Shown here: piece by piece, positions 13,684 to 20,874 of the stretch
How positions within the stretch are numbered: the first letter of the stretch is position 1
How the letters are laid out: each line of letters starts with the position of its first letter
Origin: an uncultured Oscillospiraceae bacterium
Lineage (GTDB): Bacteria; Bacillota; Clostridia; Oscillospirales; Oscillospiraceae
NCBI GenBank assembly: GCA_947624035.1
Contig: CANQIH010000002.1
Coordinates: 1 to 40,937, forward strand
Length of the DNA: 40,937 nt
Reading direction: 5' to 3'
Program-made: the position numbers and the translations under genes
Notes under the pieces: generated by a model
Seen by the model: only the letters and a program-made list of their open reading frames with translations
Databases searched by the model: none
Told to the model about the DNA's origin: nothing

Positions 13684-13712
13684 TTGCGCCCCATGGGCCC
13701 TTACAGTATAAT
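13684..13712 (+). promoter_or_regulatory. Promoter of the 13746 membrane protein gene
   Basis: TTGCGC (13684-13689), 17-bp spacer, TATAAT (13707-13712). Its -35 begins one base after that of the divergent CNNM promoter, so the two polymerase sites abut. Confidence 0.7.
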
Positions 13713-13745
13713 GGCGGATACAGACCGTTTTCAAAGGAGCGATCC

Positions 13746-14228
13746 ATGAAAAAGACCGTCCGGCTGTATAACGTCATGTTCCCGGTATACATGCTGTTTC
13801 TGCTCTTCCCTGGGGTGTGGCTCCTGTCCCTGCCGGTGAACTTCGCCGTGGACAGCCTGATGCTGCTGCTGGCGGTCCGGCATGGACGGTGCGGCCAGGG
13901 GAAGCAGATATGGAAAAAGAGCATCCTGCGGGTGTGGCTGCTGGGCTTCGCGGCGGACTTCGCCGGGGCGGCCCTCATCACCGCCCTCTTCTATGTGGCG
14001 GAGGGGCAGATAAACCTGTCGCTGTACTCCCACTGGTATGCGGAGGTGCTGATGGCCCTGCCCGGCGTGGCCCTGGCGGGCTGGCTCATCTACGTCATGG
14101 ACCGGCGCTGGGCCTTCAAAAAGGCGGAGCTGGCTCCCGAGCACGTCCGCAAGCTGGCGCTGGCGCTGGCCGTCTTCACCGCGCCCTACACCATGCTGAT
14201 ACCGACGGCGCTCCTATACAGATTCTGA
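13746..14228 (+). CDS. Small polytopic membrane protein, unknown function
   Basis: A 160-residue protein with about four hydrophobic segments (roughly residues 8-30, 32-46, 60-83 and 98-116, with a weaker one near 138-158). Charged loops such as RHGRCGQGKQIWKKS and MDRRWAFKKAELAPEH lie between them. No family recognised. It starts at ATG 13746 after AAAGGAG with its own promoter, and ends just before a terminator-associated repeat. The neighbouring genes do not suggest a role. Confidence 0.75.
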   Translation: MKKTVRLYNVMFPVYMLFLLFPGVWLLSLPVNFAVDSLMLLLAVRHGRCGQGKQIWKKSILRVWLLGFAADFAGAALITALFYVAEGQINLSLYSHWYAEVLMALPGVALAGWLIYVMDRRWAFKKAELAPEHVRKLALALAVFTAPYTMLIPTALLYRF

Positions 14229-14252
14229 GCCATAACGACTGCGGGCCCCTTT

Positions 14253-14441
14253 AGGCTGTCAAAGAAGGCTCTTTGCCAGCCTGAAAGCCGAGTATTTCCT
14301 GCCGTCAAAGACGTCATGAAATACTGCCGCTGCACGGCGCAAATGCCCGCATTTGCCGGCTTTTGATCCCATTTGAGGCGGGGCTCCGCCCCCCTCAAGC
14401 TCCCCCCGCATCGTCCAAGCATATGCGTGTTTTTTGACAAG
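14253..14441 (+). repeat. Terminator-associated ~190-bp repeat, copy 1
   Basis: It starts with AGGCTGTCAAAGAA forming a hairpin with a nearby TTTGCCAGCCT. It contains GAGTATTTCCTGCCGTCAAAG, a TTTGAGGCGGGGCTCCGCC stem and CCCTCAAGCTCCCC, and ends TTTTTTGACAAG. Copies lie at 26074-26268 (inverted) and 30829-31021. Flanking host sequence CTGCGGGCCCC occurs on both sides (14239-14249 and 14444-14454), part of the terminator of the convergent gene. Confidence 0.75.
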
Positions 14442-14445
14442 CTCT

Positions 14446-14477
14446 GCGGGCCCCGCTGGGAAGCGAGGCCCGCTCTT
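14446..14477 (-). terminator. Hairpin terminator of the EamA gene
   Basis: GCGGGCC...GGCCCGC stem (14446-14452 with 14467-14473) with further inner pairing, lying between the repeat and the stop codon of the minus-strand EamA gene; followed by TCTTTG on the plus strand. Confidence 0.55.
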
Positions 14478-14489
14478 TGTATGCGAACT

Positions 14490-15374
14490 TTACTGTGGCT
14501 GGCTCTCCTTGGACCCGATGGGCAGCACCAGCAGCACCGCCGCGGCCAGGATGCAGGCCATGCCCCCCATCTCCAGGGGGCTCAGCCGCTCCTGGAAGGC
14601 GATGACGCCCACGATGATGCCCGTCAGGGGCTCGAAGGTGCTTAATAGCGACGCCTGGACCTCCCCGCAGAGGAAAAGGCCCTTCTGGAACAGCACCAAT
14701 GCGAACACCGTGGCGCACAGGGCCAGCGCCGCCTCCGCCGCCCAGCCTGTGGCGTCCAGGGCAAAGGTCAGCTTGCCCAGGACGAGGGCCGCCGCGGCGA
14801 TCTCCAGGGAGGCCATGAGGCTCATCCAGAAGGCCAGGGAGAAGGGGTGCAGGGCCTTGGCGGAGCTGCGGCCCAGCAGCACGATATAGGTGGCGTAGAC
14901 GATGCCGGAGCCCACCGCGAGCGCGATGCCCGGCACGCTGGGGTCGCTGCCGGGGGAGGTGGTCAATGCCAGGCCCCCCAGGCACAGGACCATGCAGAAT
15001 ATCTGCTTCTTCTCCGGCTTCTGCTTGCAGAACACCACCAGCATCACGATCACAGCCACGGGGTAGGTGAAGTGCAGGGTGGTGGCAAGGCCGCTGTCGA
15101 TGTACTCATAGGACATGTAGAGCATCACGGGCATCAGGGCGTAGGTGATGGAGAGCTTGAACACGTCCAGGGCCTGCTTTTTCGTGAGGCGGAAGGAGGC
15201 CTTGGGGGAGGCCAGGATCACCAGGGCCAGGATGGCGGCGCCCATGAAAAACCGCCCGAAGGCCACCGTGTAGGCGTTGCTGCCGTGGGCGTAGGCGATG
15301 CGGGTCATGAGCGGCATGAGGCCGAACAGCACCGCGGACAGTATGACGAATATGCTTCCCAGATGCTTTTTCAC
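14490..15374 (-). CDS. EamA/DMT-family transporter
   Basis: A 294-residue drug/metabolite transporter with ten predicted helices forming two EamA repeats. The first runs from GSIFVILSAVLFGLMPLMTRIAY to about residue 135; the second starts near GIALAVGSGIVYATYIVLLGR and includes SLLSTFEPLTGIIVGVIAFQERLS, a typical EamA second-repeat signature (EP..a...g...ge.l). Substrate unknown; the family exports amino acids and other metabolites. I start at GTG 15374-15372 with GAGAGGAAA upstream; an upstream-extended frame would run through the promoter. It is divergent from the 15503 gene with a shared regulatory region. Confidence 0.9.
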   Translation of the reverse strand: MKKHLGSIFVILSAVLFGLMPLMTRIAYAHGSNAYTVAFGRFFMGAAILALVILASPKASFRLTKKQALDVFKLSITYALMPVMLYMSYEYIDSGLATTLHFTYPVAVIVMLVVFCKQKPEKKQIFCMVLCLGGLALTTSPGSDPSVPGIALAVGSGIVYATYIVLLGRSSAKALHPFSLAFWMSLMASLEIAAAALVLGKLTFALDATGWAAEAALALCATVFALVLFQKGLFLCGEVQASLLSTFEPLTGIIVGVIAFQERLSPLEMGGMACILAAAVLLVLPIGSKESQPQ

Positions 15375-15405
15375 CGTGTTTTCCTCTCTTTCATACAGCC
15401 CGCCT

Positions 15406-15434
15406 ATTATACACAGCCGCCCCGGAAAAGTCAA
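15406..15434 (-). promoter_or_regulatory. Promoter of the EamA gene
   Basis: On the minus strand, TTGACT (15434-15429), 17-bp spacer, perfect TATAAT (15411-15406). Confidence 0.85.
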
Positions 15435-15448
15435 CGCGGCCCGTTGAC
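15430..15448. promoter_or_regulatory. Inverted repeat joining two divergent -35 boxes
   Basis: GTCAACG and CGTTGAC are perfect 7-bp arms around a 5-nt centre. Each arm overlaps the -35 box of one of the divergent promoters, so a dimeric regulator here could control both. Confidence 0.45.
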
Positions 15449-15472
15449 GGCGGCGGGCGGCTGTGCTATTTT
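15444..15472 (+). promoter_or_regulatory. Promoter of the 15503 secreted protein gene
   Basis: TTGACG (15444-15449), 17-bp spacer, TATTTT (15467-15472), 30 bp upstream of the start codon. Confidence 0.65.
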
Positions 15473-15502
15473 ATGGAAAAAGGAATACAAGGGGGATATG
15501 CC

Positions 15503-17203
15503 ATGTACGCCCATCTGAAAAGGGTCCTGCGGGCTGCCGTGCTGCCGGTCCTGACGCTGGTCCTGGCATCGGTCCTGGCATCGCCGGCCCTGGCCCTGAC
15601 CCTGACCCTGGCCGGCAGCAGCTACAGCACCTATGAAAACACCGCCGTGTGCTTCTCCCTGGAATACCCCTCGGGCAGCACGGTACAGCAGCCCTATGAC
15701 AACGCGGTGTTCATCACGGGAGACGGGTACCGCCTGGCGGCGGAGTACACCTTCACCACCGCCCGGCAAGACCGCTTCATCTATTCCGCCGCCGACTTTG
15801 CCGCCATGATCGACGCCGACAGCCAGACGCTGGCCGACTGGGTGGGCAATGACAGCACGGTCATCACCGGCTCGGACCGGCTCACCATCGGCGGGCAGGA
15901 CGCCTGGCAGTACGACTACGCCATCGCCGGCGAGGGCTCCGGCAGCCTATATGTCATCGACGGCGAGGGGAGATTCGGCTGCTACTGCGTCCAGACCATG
16001 GTGGATGAGGACGCCGCCGGCGCCACGTCCGCCCGGAAGAGGCTGGCCTACGCGGCGGCCTCCTTCACGGTCACCGGCCCCTATGAGGCCGAGGGCTGCA
16101 CCCTCTATACCCACGACGAGCTCCAGACCTCCTTTATGGTCCGGGACGAGGCCATGCAGGGGGAGGAGGAGCTCTCCGGCGGCACCGTTTTCATCTACCC
16201 GGTGCCCCACGTCTTCGTCGAGGCCTGCATCGTCATGGGGGAGACGCCCTATGACGAGGATGACGAGCTGGGCAAAGTCCTGGAGAGCATGTGCAACTAT
16301 TACTTTCAATATAAGAACAACACCCGCTATACCACCCAGCCGGCGGTATTCGACCTGGGCCAATACACCTACGCCGGCGTGGAGCTGGAGTACTATGACG
16401 ACGAGGGCGAGCACTTCACCGTGGCTCCCTACATCTTCCTCCAGGACGGGAAATACTGGAAGGTGGAGCTGGAGTGCACCGACGAATACCTGGACATCTG
16501 CCGCACCGCCCTGAGCGACGTGCTGTTCTCCCTGCGGGTGGGGGACGGCAGCGGCGGCGCCCTGTCCGCCGGCACGTCCGGCACGTCTGCTCCGTCCGCA
16601 CAGACAGGGGACGACAGTTTGGGCACGGCCATATACGCCATCCTGGACGATATCGAGAGCCGGGACGATTACCGGTCGGACTGGATCTTTGAGCCCCTGG
16701 CCAGCGTCACGGATATGAACGGCGACGGCATATACGAACTGCTTGCCGTATATGAGTGCGTCAGTAGCTATGACGGGCGGGACTACGTAAGCTGCGAGAC
16801 CTGGCTCATCGCCCCGGAGGGCGCCAAGCAGGTGAGCACCGGCGTGCTGTACAGCGAGATCGGCGGCAACGGCGGCTCCGCCGGTCTGGCCGTCCGGGAC
16901 GGCACGGTGTACGTGGTACTGGAGACCCGGCAGCCCGACGGCGGCGACTTCGACAACGTCTACAATATCTTCTCCCTGGCAAACGGCGAGGCGCGCCTGG
17001 GGGATGAGAACCACTATCTGGACTGCCAGGGCACCTACGGCGCGGAGGACAGCGGCCGGTACGCGGTGGATATGAATACCGTGAGCCGGGCCCAGTTCCA
17101 GTCCTTCCTGGACAGCTATGACACCGTCTTCGACATCGACCTCACCGCGGACAACGGCAACGGCACCGTGATGCCCTTCAACATCATCCGGCAGTTCTAC
17201 TGA
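15503..17203 (+). CDS. Large secreted protein of unknown function
   Basis: A 566-residue exported protein. Residues 1-32 are a signal peptide (AVLPVLTLVLASVLASPALA). The mature part has a first region (about 35-350) with repeated beta-strand patterns and acidic loops (DEDDELGKVLESMCNYYFQYKN; YTYAGVELEYYDDEGEHF), a Ser/Gly/Thr linker (near SAGTSGTSAPSAQTGDD), and a second domain starting YAILDDIESRDDYRSDW. That second domain contains VTDMNGDGIYELLAVYE, a D-x-N-x-D-G loop of the kind used for Ca2+ binding in secreted clostridial proteins. No enzymatic motif recognised. Start at ATG 15503 after AAGGGGG. Monocistronic. Confidence 0.78.
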   Translation: MYAHLKRVLRAAVLPVLTLVLASVLASPALALTLTLAGSSYSTYENTAVCFSLEYPSGSTVQQPYDNAVFITGDGYRLAAEYTFTTARQDRFIYSAADFAAMIDADSQTLADWVGNDSTVITGSDRLTIGGQDAWQYDYAIAGEGSGSLYVIDGEGRFGCYCVQTMVDEDAAGATSARKRLAYAAASFTVTGPYEAEGCTLYTHDELQTSFMVRDEAMQGEEELSGGTVFIYPVPHVFVEACIVMGETPYDEDDELGKVLESMCNYYFQYKNNTRYTTQPAVFDLGQYTYAGVELEYYDDEGEHFTVAPYIFLQDGKYWKVELECTDEYLDICRTALSDVLFSLRVGDGSGGALSAGTSGTSAPSAQTGDDSLGTAIYAILDDIESRDDYRSDWIFEPLASVTDMNGDGIYELLAVYECVSSYDGRDYVSCETWLIAPEGAKQVSTGVLYSEIGGNGGSAGLAVRDGTVYVVLETRQPDGGDFDNVYNIFSLANGEARLGDENHYLDCQGTYGAEDSGRYAVDMNTVSRAQFQSFLDSYDTVFDIDLTADNGNGTVMPFNIIRQFY

Positions 17204-17215
17204 TGCACCGGGCCC

Positions 17216-17244
17216 TTGCAAACCGCCCAGGGCCGTGGTATACT
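17216..17244 (+). promoter_or_regulatory. Promoter of the ABC-F leader transcript
   Basis: TTGCAA (17216-17221), 17-bp spacer, TATACT (17239-17244). It lies 13 bp after the previous gene and 230 bp before the ABC-F start codon, so the transcript has a long leader. Confidence 0.75.
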
Positions 17245-17278
17245 GCCTCCATACCATAATAAGATTTGAGGTGAAAAG

Positions 17279-17299
17279 ATGATATCTGCTTCCTGCTGA
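17279..17299 (+). CDS. Leader peptide MISASC of the ABC-F attenuator
   Basis: A six-codon reading frame, Met-Ile-Ser-Ala-Ser-Cys-stop, preceded by TGAGGTG (17267-17273) at good spacing. Its coding and ribosome-binding region (17270-17296) is complementary, with a few bulges and GU pairs, to 17367-17389. Translation or drug stalling on this peptide would therefore open that pairing. Such peptides precede many ribosome-protection ABC-F genes; this one is a prediction. Confidence 0.65.
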   Translation: MISASC

Positions 17300-17427
17300 C
17301 AGCTTTGGCATGACGGGAAAAGCCAAATTCCCGGCGGCGTGAGCCGCCCGTTCGTCATGCCGGTCTGCGGGAAAGCGGATATCCTCTCACCGGTCCATAC
17401 AGGCGTGGCACAGCCATGCCCTCTCTC

Positions 17428-17466
17428 CGGCTGCGGGCTCCGTTCCCGCGGCCGATTTTATTTATT
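17428..17466 (+). terminator. Attenuator terminator in the ABC-F leader
   Basis: A 10-bp stem including one GT pair (17428-17437 with 17445-17454), 7-nt loop, followed by ATTTTATTTATTT, ending just before the ABC-F ribosome binding site. Confidence 0.8.
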
Positions 17467-17482
17467 TAAGGAGGGCATGACT

Positions 17483-18949
17483 ATGGCATTGATCGACGTT
17501 TCACACCTGTCCTTCGCCTATGACGGGGGCTACGACTACATCTTCCGGGACGTGAGCTTTCAGATCGACACGGACTGGCGGCTGGGCTTCACAGGCCGGA
17601 ACGGCCGGGGAAAGACCACCTTTTTGAGGCTGCTCATGGGTGAGTACCCCTACGAGGGGACCATATCCGCCCCGGCGGCGTTCGAGTACTTCCCCTATCC
17701 CGCGGCGGATATGGACATGCAGACCGGTGACATCCTGGCGGGGATATGCCCGGAGGTCCCGGCCTGGCAGCTCCGGCGGGAGCTGGGGAAGCTGGCGGTG
17801 GACGAGGGGGCGCTGTACCGGCCATTTTCCACCCTCTCCAACGGGGAGCGGACCAAATCGCTGCTGGCGGCGCTGTTCCTGCGGGAGAACGCCTTTCTGC
17901 TCATCGACGAGCCCACCAACCACCTGGACATGCGGGGCCGGGCGCTGGTGAGCCAGTATCTGAGCCGGAAAAAGGGCTATATCCTGGTGAGCCACGACCG
18001 GGCCTTTCTGGACGGGTGCGTGGACCACATCCTGTCCATCGACAGGGCGGACATCCAGGTCTGCCGGGGAAACTTCTCCGCCTGGTGGGAGAACAAGCAG
18101 CGCCGGGACCAGTTCGAGACGGAGCAGAATGACCGGCTGAAAAAGGAGATACGCCGCCTGCGGGAGACCGCCCGGGAAAAGGCGGACTGGTCCGACCGGG
18201 CGGAACGGGCCAAGATCGGACAGGGCGCCTATGACCGGGGGTATATCGGCCACAAGGCCGCCCGGATGATGGGTCGGGCCAAGGCCATCCAGGCCCGGCA
18301 GGAGCGGGCCGCGGAGGAGAAGTCCAAGCTTCTCAAAAACATCGACACGGCGGAGGACCTGAAGCTGGCCCAGCTGCCCTACCACAGCCCCCGGCTGCTG
18401 TATCTGAAGGACGTGGCGGTGGACTACGGCCAGGGCCCGGTGTGTGAGCCGGTGAGCTTCACTCTGGAGCGGGGAGACCGGGTGGCCGTCCAGGGCCCCA
18501 ACGGGGCGGGGAAGTCCAGCCTTCTGAAGCTCATCTGTGGCGTGGATATCCCCCATACCGGCGTCTTTGAGCCGGGCAGCCGCCTCACGGTGTCCTATGT
18601 GCCCCAGGACACGGCGGGGCTCTCCGGCAGCCTCACGGCCTACGCGGAGGACCATGGCATCGACGTGAGCCTGTTTCTCGCCATCCTGCGGAAGCTGGAC
18701 TTCGAGCGGGCCCAGTTCGAGAAGGATATGGCCGGTTATTCCGCCGGGCAGAAGAAAAAGGTCCTCATCGCCCGGAGCCTCTGCGAGAGGGCCCACCTAT
18801 ACGTGTGGGACGAGCCCATGAACTACATCGACCTCATCAGCCGCATGCAGATCGAGGAGCTTCTTTTGAAGTTCCGGCCCACCATCCTGTTCGTGGAGCA
18901 CGACCGGGCCTTCTGTGAGCGCGTCGCCACCAAGACCGTGAGGTTATAA
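17483..18949 (+). CDS. Lsa-type ABC-F ribosome-protection ATPase
   Basis: A 488-residue cytosolic ATPase of the ABC-F family with two ATP-binding domains and no membrane segments. The first domain has Walker A GRNGRGKT (38-45), signature LSNGERTK and Walker B LLIDEPTNHLD. The linker (about 205-295) is the helical arm that enters the ribosomal peptidyl-transferase region. The second domain has Walker A GPNGAGKS (338-345), signature YSAGQKKK and YVWDEPMNYID. Many stretches agree with the Lsa family (SFAYD, RLGFTGRNGRGKTT, RPFSTLSNGE). Lsa proteins displace lincosamides, streptogramin A and pleuromutilins from ribosomes. Start at ATG 17483 after AAGGAGGG; a leader attenuator precedes it, which fits an antibiotic-inducible gene. 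Actual resistance is inference. Confidence 0.88.
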   Translation: MALIDVSHLSFAYDGGYDYIFRDVSFQIDTDWRLGFTGRNGRGKTTFLRLLMGEYPYEGTISAPAAFEYFPYPAADMDMQTGDILAGICPEVPAWQLRRELGKLAVDEGALYRPFSTLSNGERTKSLLAALFLRENAFLLIDEPTNHLDMRGRALVSQYLSRKKGYILVSHDRAFLDGCVDHILSIDRADIQVCRGNFSAWWENKQRRDQFETEQNDRLKKEIRRLRETAREKADWSDRAERAKIGQGAYDRGYIGHKAARMMGRAKAIQARQERAAEEKSKLLKNIDTAEDLKLAQLPYHSPRLLYLKDVAVDYGQGPVCEPVSFTLERGDRVAVQGPNGAGKSSLLKLICGVDIPHTGVFEPGSRLTVSYVPQDTAGLSGSLTAYAEDHGIDVSLFLAILRKLDFERAQFEKDMAGYSAGQKKKVLIARSLCERAHLYVWDEPMNYIDLISRMQIEELLLKFRPTILFVEHDRAFCERVATKTVRL

Positions 18950-18955
18950 TATGTA

Positions 18956-18984
18956 TTGCGAAACGACATACAATATGGTATGAT
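18956..18984 (+). promoter_or_regulatory. Promoter of the toxin-antitoxin pair
   Basis: TTGCGA (18956-18961), 17-bp spacer, TATGAT (18979-18984), starting 7 bp after the ABC-F stop codon. Confidence 0.7.
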
Positions 18985-19010
18985 ACCTTTATATGATACC
19001 TTTGAAAGGT
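18977..19010. promoter_or_regulatory. Operator candidate of the toxin-antitoxin pair
   Basis: A GGTATGATACC palindrome (18977-18987) covers the -10 box. TATGATACCTTT is directly repeated at a 13-bp interval (18979-18990, 18992-19003). ACCTTT/AAAGGT (18998-19010) forms a third palindrome overlapping the ribosome binding region. This pattern fits conditional autorepression by an antitoxin-toxin complex. Confidence 0.6.
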
Positions 19011-19020
19011 GGTGGACACC

Positions 19021-19323
19021 ATGGCGAACAAGACCGCGAACGTGCTGGCCCGGGTGGAGCCGGAGACGAAGCGGGAGGCTGAGGAGGTCATGCAGAAGCT
19101 GGGCATCTCCGCGTCCACGGTGATCAATCTGCTCTACAACCAGATCATCCTCACCCAGAGCATCCCCTTCCCTTTGACGCTGCCCCGGGAGCCCAAGGCC
19201 CGGGACGAGATGACTGATGATGAATTCTCTGCTATGCTCCAGAAGGGCCTGGACGACGTGCAGGCCGGGCGCACCAGGCCCGCGGACGAGGTGTTTGCCG
19301 ATCTGCGCCGGGAGCTGTCGTAA
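19021..19323 (+). CDS. RelB/DinJ-type antitoxin
   Basis: A 100-residue protein with an N-terminal ribbon-helix-helix DNA-binding region (NVLARVEPETKREAEEVMQKLGISASTVINLLYNQII), typical of RelB/DinJ antitoxins, followed by QSIPFPLTLP, the conserved family stretch. The flexible acidic C-terminal half (about residues 62-100) should wrap the toxin. It starts at ATG 19021 with AAAGGTGGTGG upstream; the GTG at 19009 lies within the ribosome binding region. The stop codon is immediately followed by the toxin's ATG, so translation is coupled. It should neutralise the toxin and repress the operon through the repeats at 18977-19010. Confidence 0.92.
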   Translation: MANKTANVLARVEPETKREAEEVMQKLGISASTVINLLYNQIILTQSIPFPLTLPREPKARDEMTDDEFSAMLQKGLDDVQAGRTRPADEVFADLRRELS

Positions 19324-19647
19324 ATGGAGAGCTACGCCGTTGAGCTGACCCGGCAGGCGAAGGAACAGCTATCGGAGATCGTACGGTATATCGCCGTCAG
19401 GCTTGGTTCGCCCCAGGCCGCTGTGAGCACATTGGATGCGTTGGAGGAAGAGATCGATTCTCTTTCGGCCATGCCCTTTCGGTATCCGGCGATAGAGGAC
19501 GACCCGGCAGGAGACCGCGGCATCCGCAGGACCCGAGCCAAAAACTTCAACATCTACTATCATGTGGATGACAGTCAGAAGAGGGTCAGCATCCTCGCCG
19601 TCTGCTATGCCCGGCGGGACCGGAAACAGATCATAGAGGATATATGA
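19324..19647 (+). CDS. RelE/ParE-superfamily toxin
   Basis: A 107-residue protein with the RelE/ParE fold pattern: YAVELTRQAKEQLSEIVRYIAVRLGSPQAA (first strand and two helices), then MPFRYPAIEDD, RGIRRTRAKNFNIYYHVDD and VSILAVCYARRDRKQIIED. The LxxAxxDLxxIxxYI-like N terminus and the RxxxxxNFxIYYxVD strand fit ParE/RelE toxins. Whether it cuts mRNA in ribosomes (RelE) or targets gyrase (ParE) is not decided; the combination with a RelB/DinJ antitoxin is common for either annotation. Its ATG abuts the antitoxin stop with no gap. Confidence 0.92.
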   Translation: MESYAVELTRQAKEQLSEIVRYIAVRLGSPQAAVSTLDALEEEIDSLSAMPFRYPAIEDDPAGDRGIRRTRAKNFNIYYHVDDSQKRVSILAVCYARRDRKQIIEDI

Positions 19648-19650
19648 TGA

Positions 19651-19690
19651 ACGCCCCGGGGAGGTATCCCCGGGGCGTTTGCGTTTTGTT
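19651..19690. terminator. Bidirectional terminator between toxin and anti-sigma genes
   Basis: An 11-bp perfect stem (19651-19661 with 19668-19678), AGGTAT loop, followed by TTGCGTTTTG on the plus strand. It separates convergent genes. Confidence 0.8.
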
Positions 19691-20874
19691 TACTCCGCCG
19701 CTATGGTCTCGGTGAAGGTGTCCTCGCCCAGGTCCGCCGTCACGGTGACGGAGGCGATCTGCGCCGGGTCGATGACCCGGTTGAAACAGAAGCCCCAGCT
19801 GCCGCCGTCATAGCCGCAGATATAGGCGGTGTTGTCCACCGGGTCCGGGTCGGAGCGGCGCACCACATACTGGCTGCCGTCCGTCATGGTGATGACCAGG
19901 GCGTCTATGTCCGGGGTGACGGCGCCATCGCTGTCCACAGAGACCCGGGCGCCCATGGGGGACACCGCGACGGCGCACCGCTCCCCCTCCAGGGTGACGG
20001 CGGGGACCTTCCGTCCGGCCCGGACCTCTATGGTCTCCGCCTGGCCGCCTACCTCCCGGTAGAAGCCGCCTATCTCCACCTGAACGCCGTCCTCCGTATA
20101 GGCGAAGGGCACGGTGACGTATGCCTTGCCGGGCGTGCTGTTTTCCGTGTCCAGGATGGGGGCGGATGCGCCCGCGGAGCACATCACGGCGCCGCCCCGG
20201 AAGGCGCACCCGTTGATAAAGCCGTCATATACCAGGGTGTAGCCCTGGCGCTCCCGGGTCTTCAGGTCCAGGCCCAAGTCGTTCTCCACGCTGTAGGAGA
20301 GCCAGGCGATGCCGGCCTCGTCCTCCACGTAGCTCAGAAGCGTGACCGTGGGCGTGCCCAGGTCCGCACTGCTGGTGGTCCTCCCCACACCGCTTGGGTC
20401 CTCCGGGTCGATGTTCTCCAGCGTCACCGCCTCGTCCAGGGTCTGGATGTAGGGCCCGATGAGCCGGTCTGCCAGCTCCCGGTCCAGGGCCGTCCGCTCA
20501 TAGGCGGGCATGACGGAGGAGACGGTCTTGCCGCCGTCGTCCCATGTGTACTCGTATGCCTCCCGGGTCACGGTGCCGTCCGGCAGCGTCTCCGGTGCGG
20601 GGGGCGCCGGGGTGGGCGTGTCTGCCGCCGGCGCCGCGATGGACTGGTTGCCGAAAACACTGTCAAAGAATCCGAAATGGGCCCCGGCGGCAAAGGCCGA
20701 CACGGTCAGCAGCGCCGCGAAGGACGCCGCCAGCAGCGCGGCCCGCCGCGTGTTCCGCACAGCCCGCCGGGCGGGTGCGGCGGCCCTTGTATCCTCCAAC
20801 CGGGCCAGGGTGTCCTGCACCCGGGCCTCAAAGCTCTCCGGCACGGGGCCGTAGATGTTTTTCCAATTCCTCAT
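19690..20874 (-). CDS. Membrane anti-sigma factor (DUF4179-like)
   Basis: A 394-residue single-pass protein. The cytosolic N terminus (about 1-45; WKNIYGPVPESFEARVQDTLARLED) is a short anti-sigma region, followed by one membrane helix (AALLAASFAALLTVSAFAAG, about 48-68). A large extracellular region follows, starting with HFGFFDSVFGNQS, the DUF4179-type opening, and rich in beta-strand patterns. Such proteins hold an ECF sigma factor at the membrane until an envelope signal arrives. The ATG overlaps the TGA of the sigma gene (20871-20874), confirming a coupled sigma/anti-sigma pair. The signal sensed is unknown. Confidence 0.85.
   Translation of the reverse strand: MRNWKNIYGPVPESFEARVQDTLARLEDTRAAAPARRAVRNTRRAALLAASFAALLTVSAFAAGAHFGFFDSVFGNQSIAAPAADTPTPAPPAPETLPDGTVTREAYEYTWDDGGKTVSSVMPAYERTALDRELADRLIGPYIQTLDEAVTLENIDPEDPSGVGRTTSSADLGTPTVTLLSYVEDEAGIAWLSYSVENDLGLDLKTRERQGYTLVYDGFINGCAFRGGAVMCSAGASAPILDTENSTPGKAYVTVPFAYTEDGVQVEIGGFYREVGGQAETIEVRAGRKVPAVTLEGERCAVAVSPMGARVSVDSDGAVTPDIDALVITMTDGSQYVVRRSDPDPVDNTAYICGYDGGSWGFCFNRVIDPAQIASVTVTADLGEDTFTETIAAE

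Larger units (their letters stand above)
17270..17469 (+). promoter_or_regulatory. Transcription attenuator upstream of ABC-F gene
   Basis: Alternative structures can be drawn. Structure A: 17270-17296 pairs with 17367-17389, enclosing a perfect 9-bp hairpin (17307-17315 with 17353-17361) that itself encloses GGCGGC/GCCGCC (17333-17348). This leaves the terminator at 17428-17454 free to form. Structure B: a ribosome on the leader peptide blocks 17270-17296, so TGCGGGAA (17366-17373) can pair with TTCCCGCG (17443-17450), destroying the terminator's 3' arm. Confidence 0.7.
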
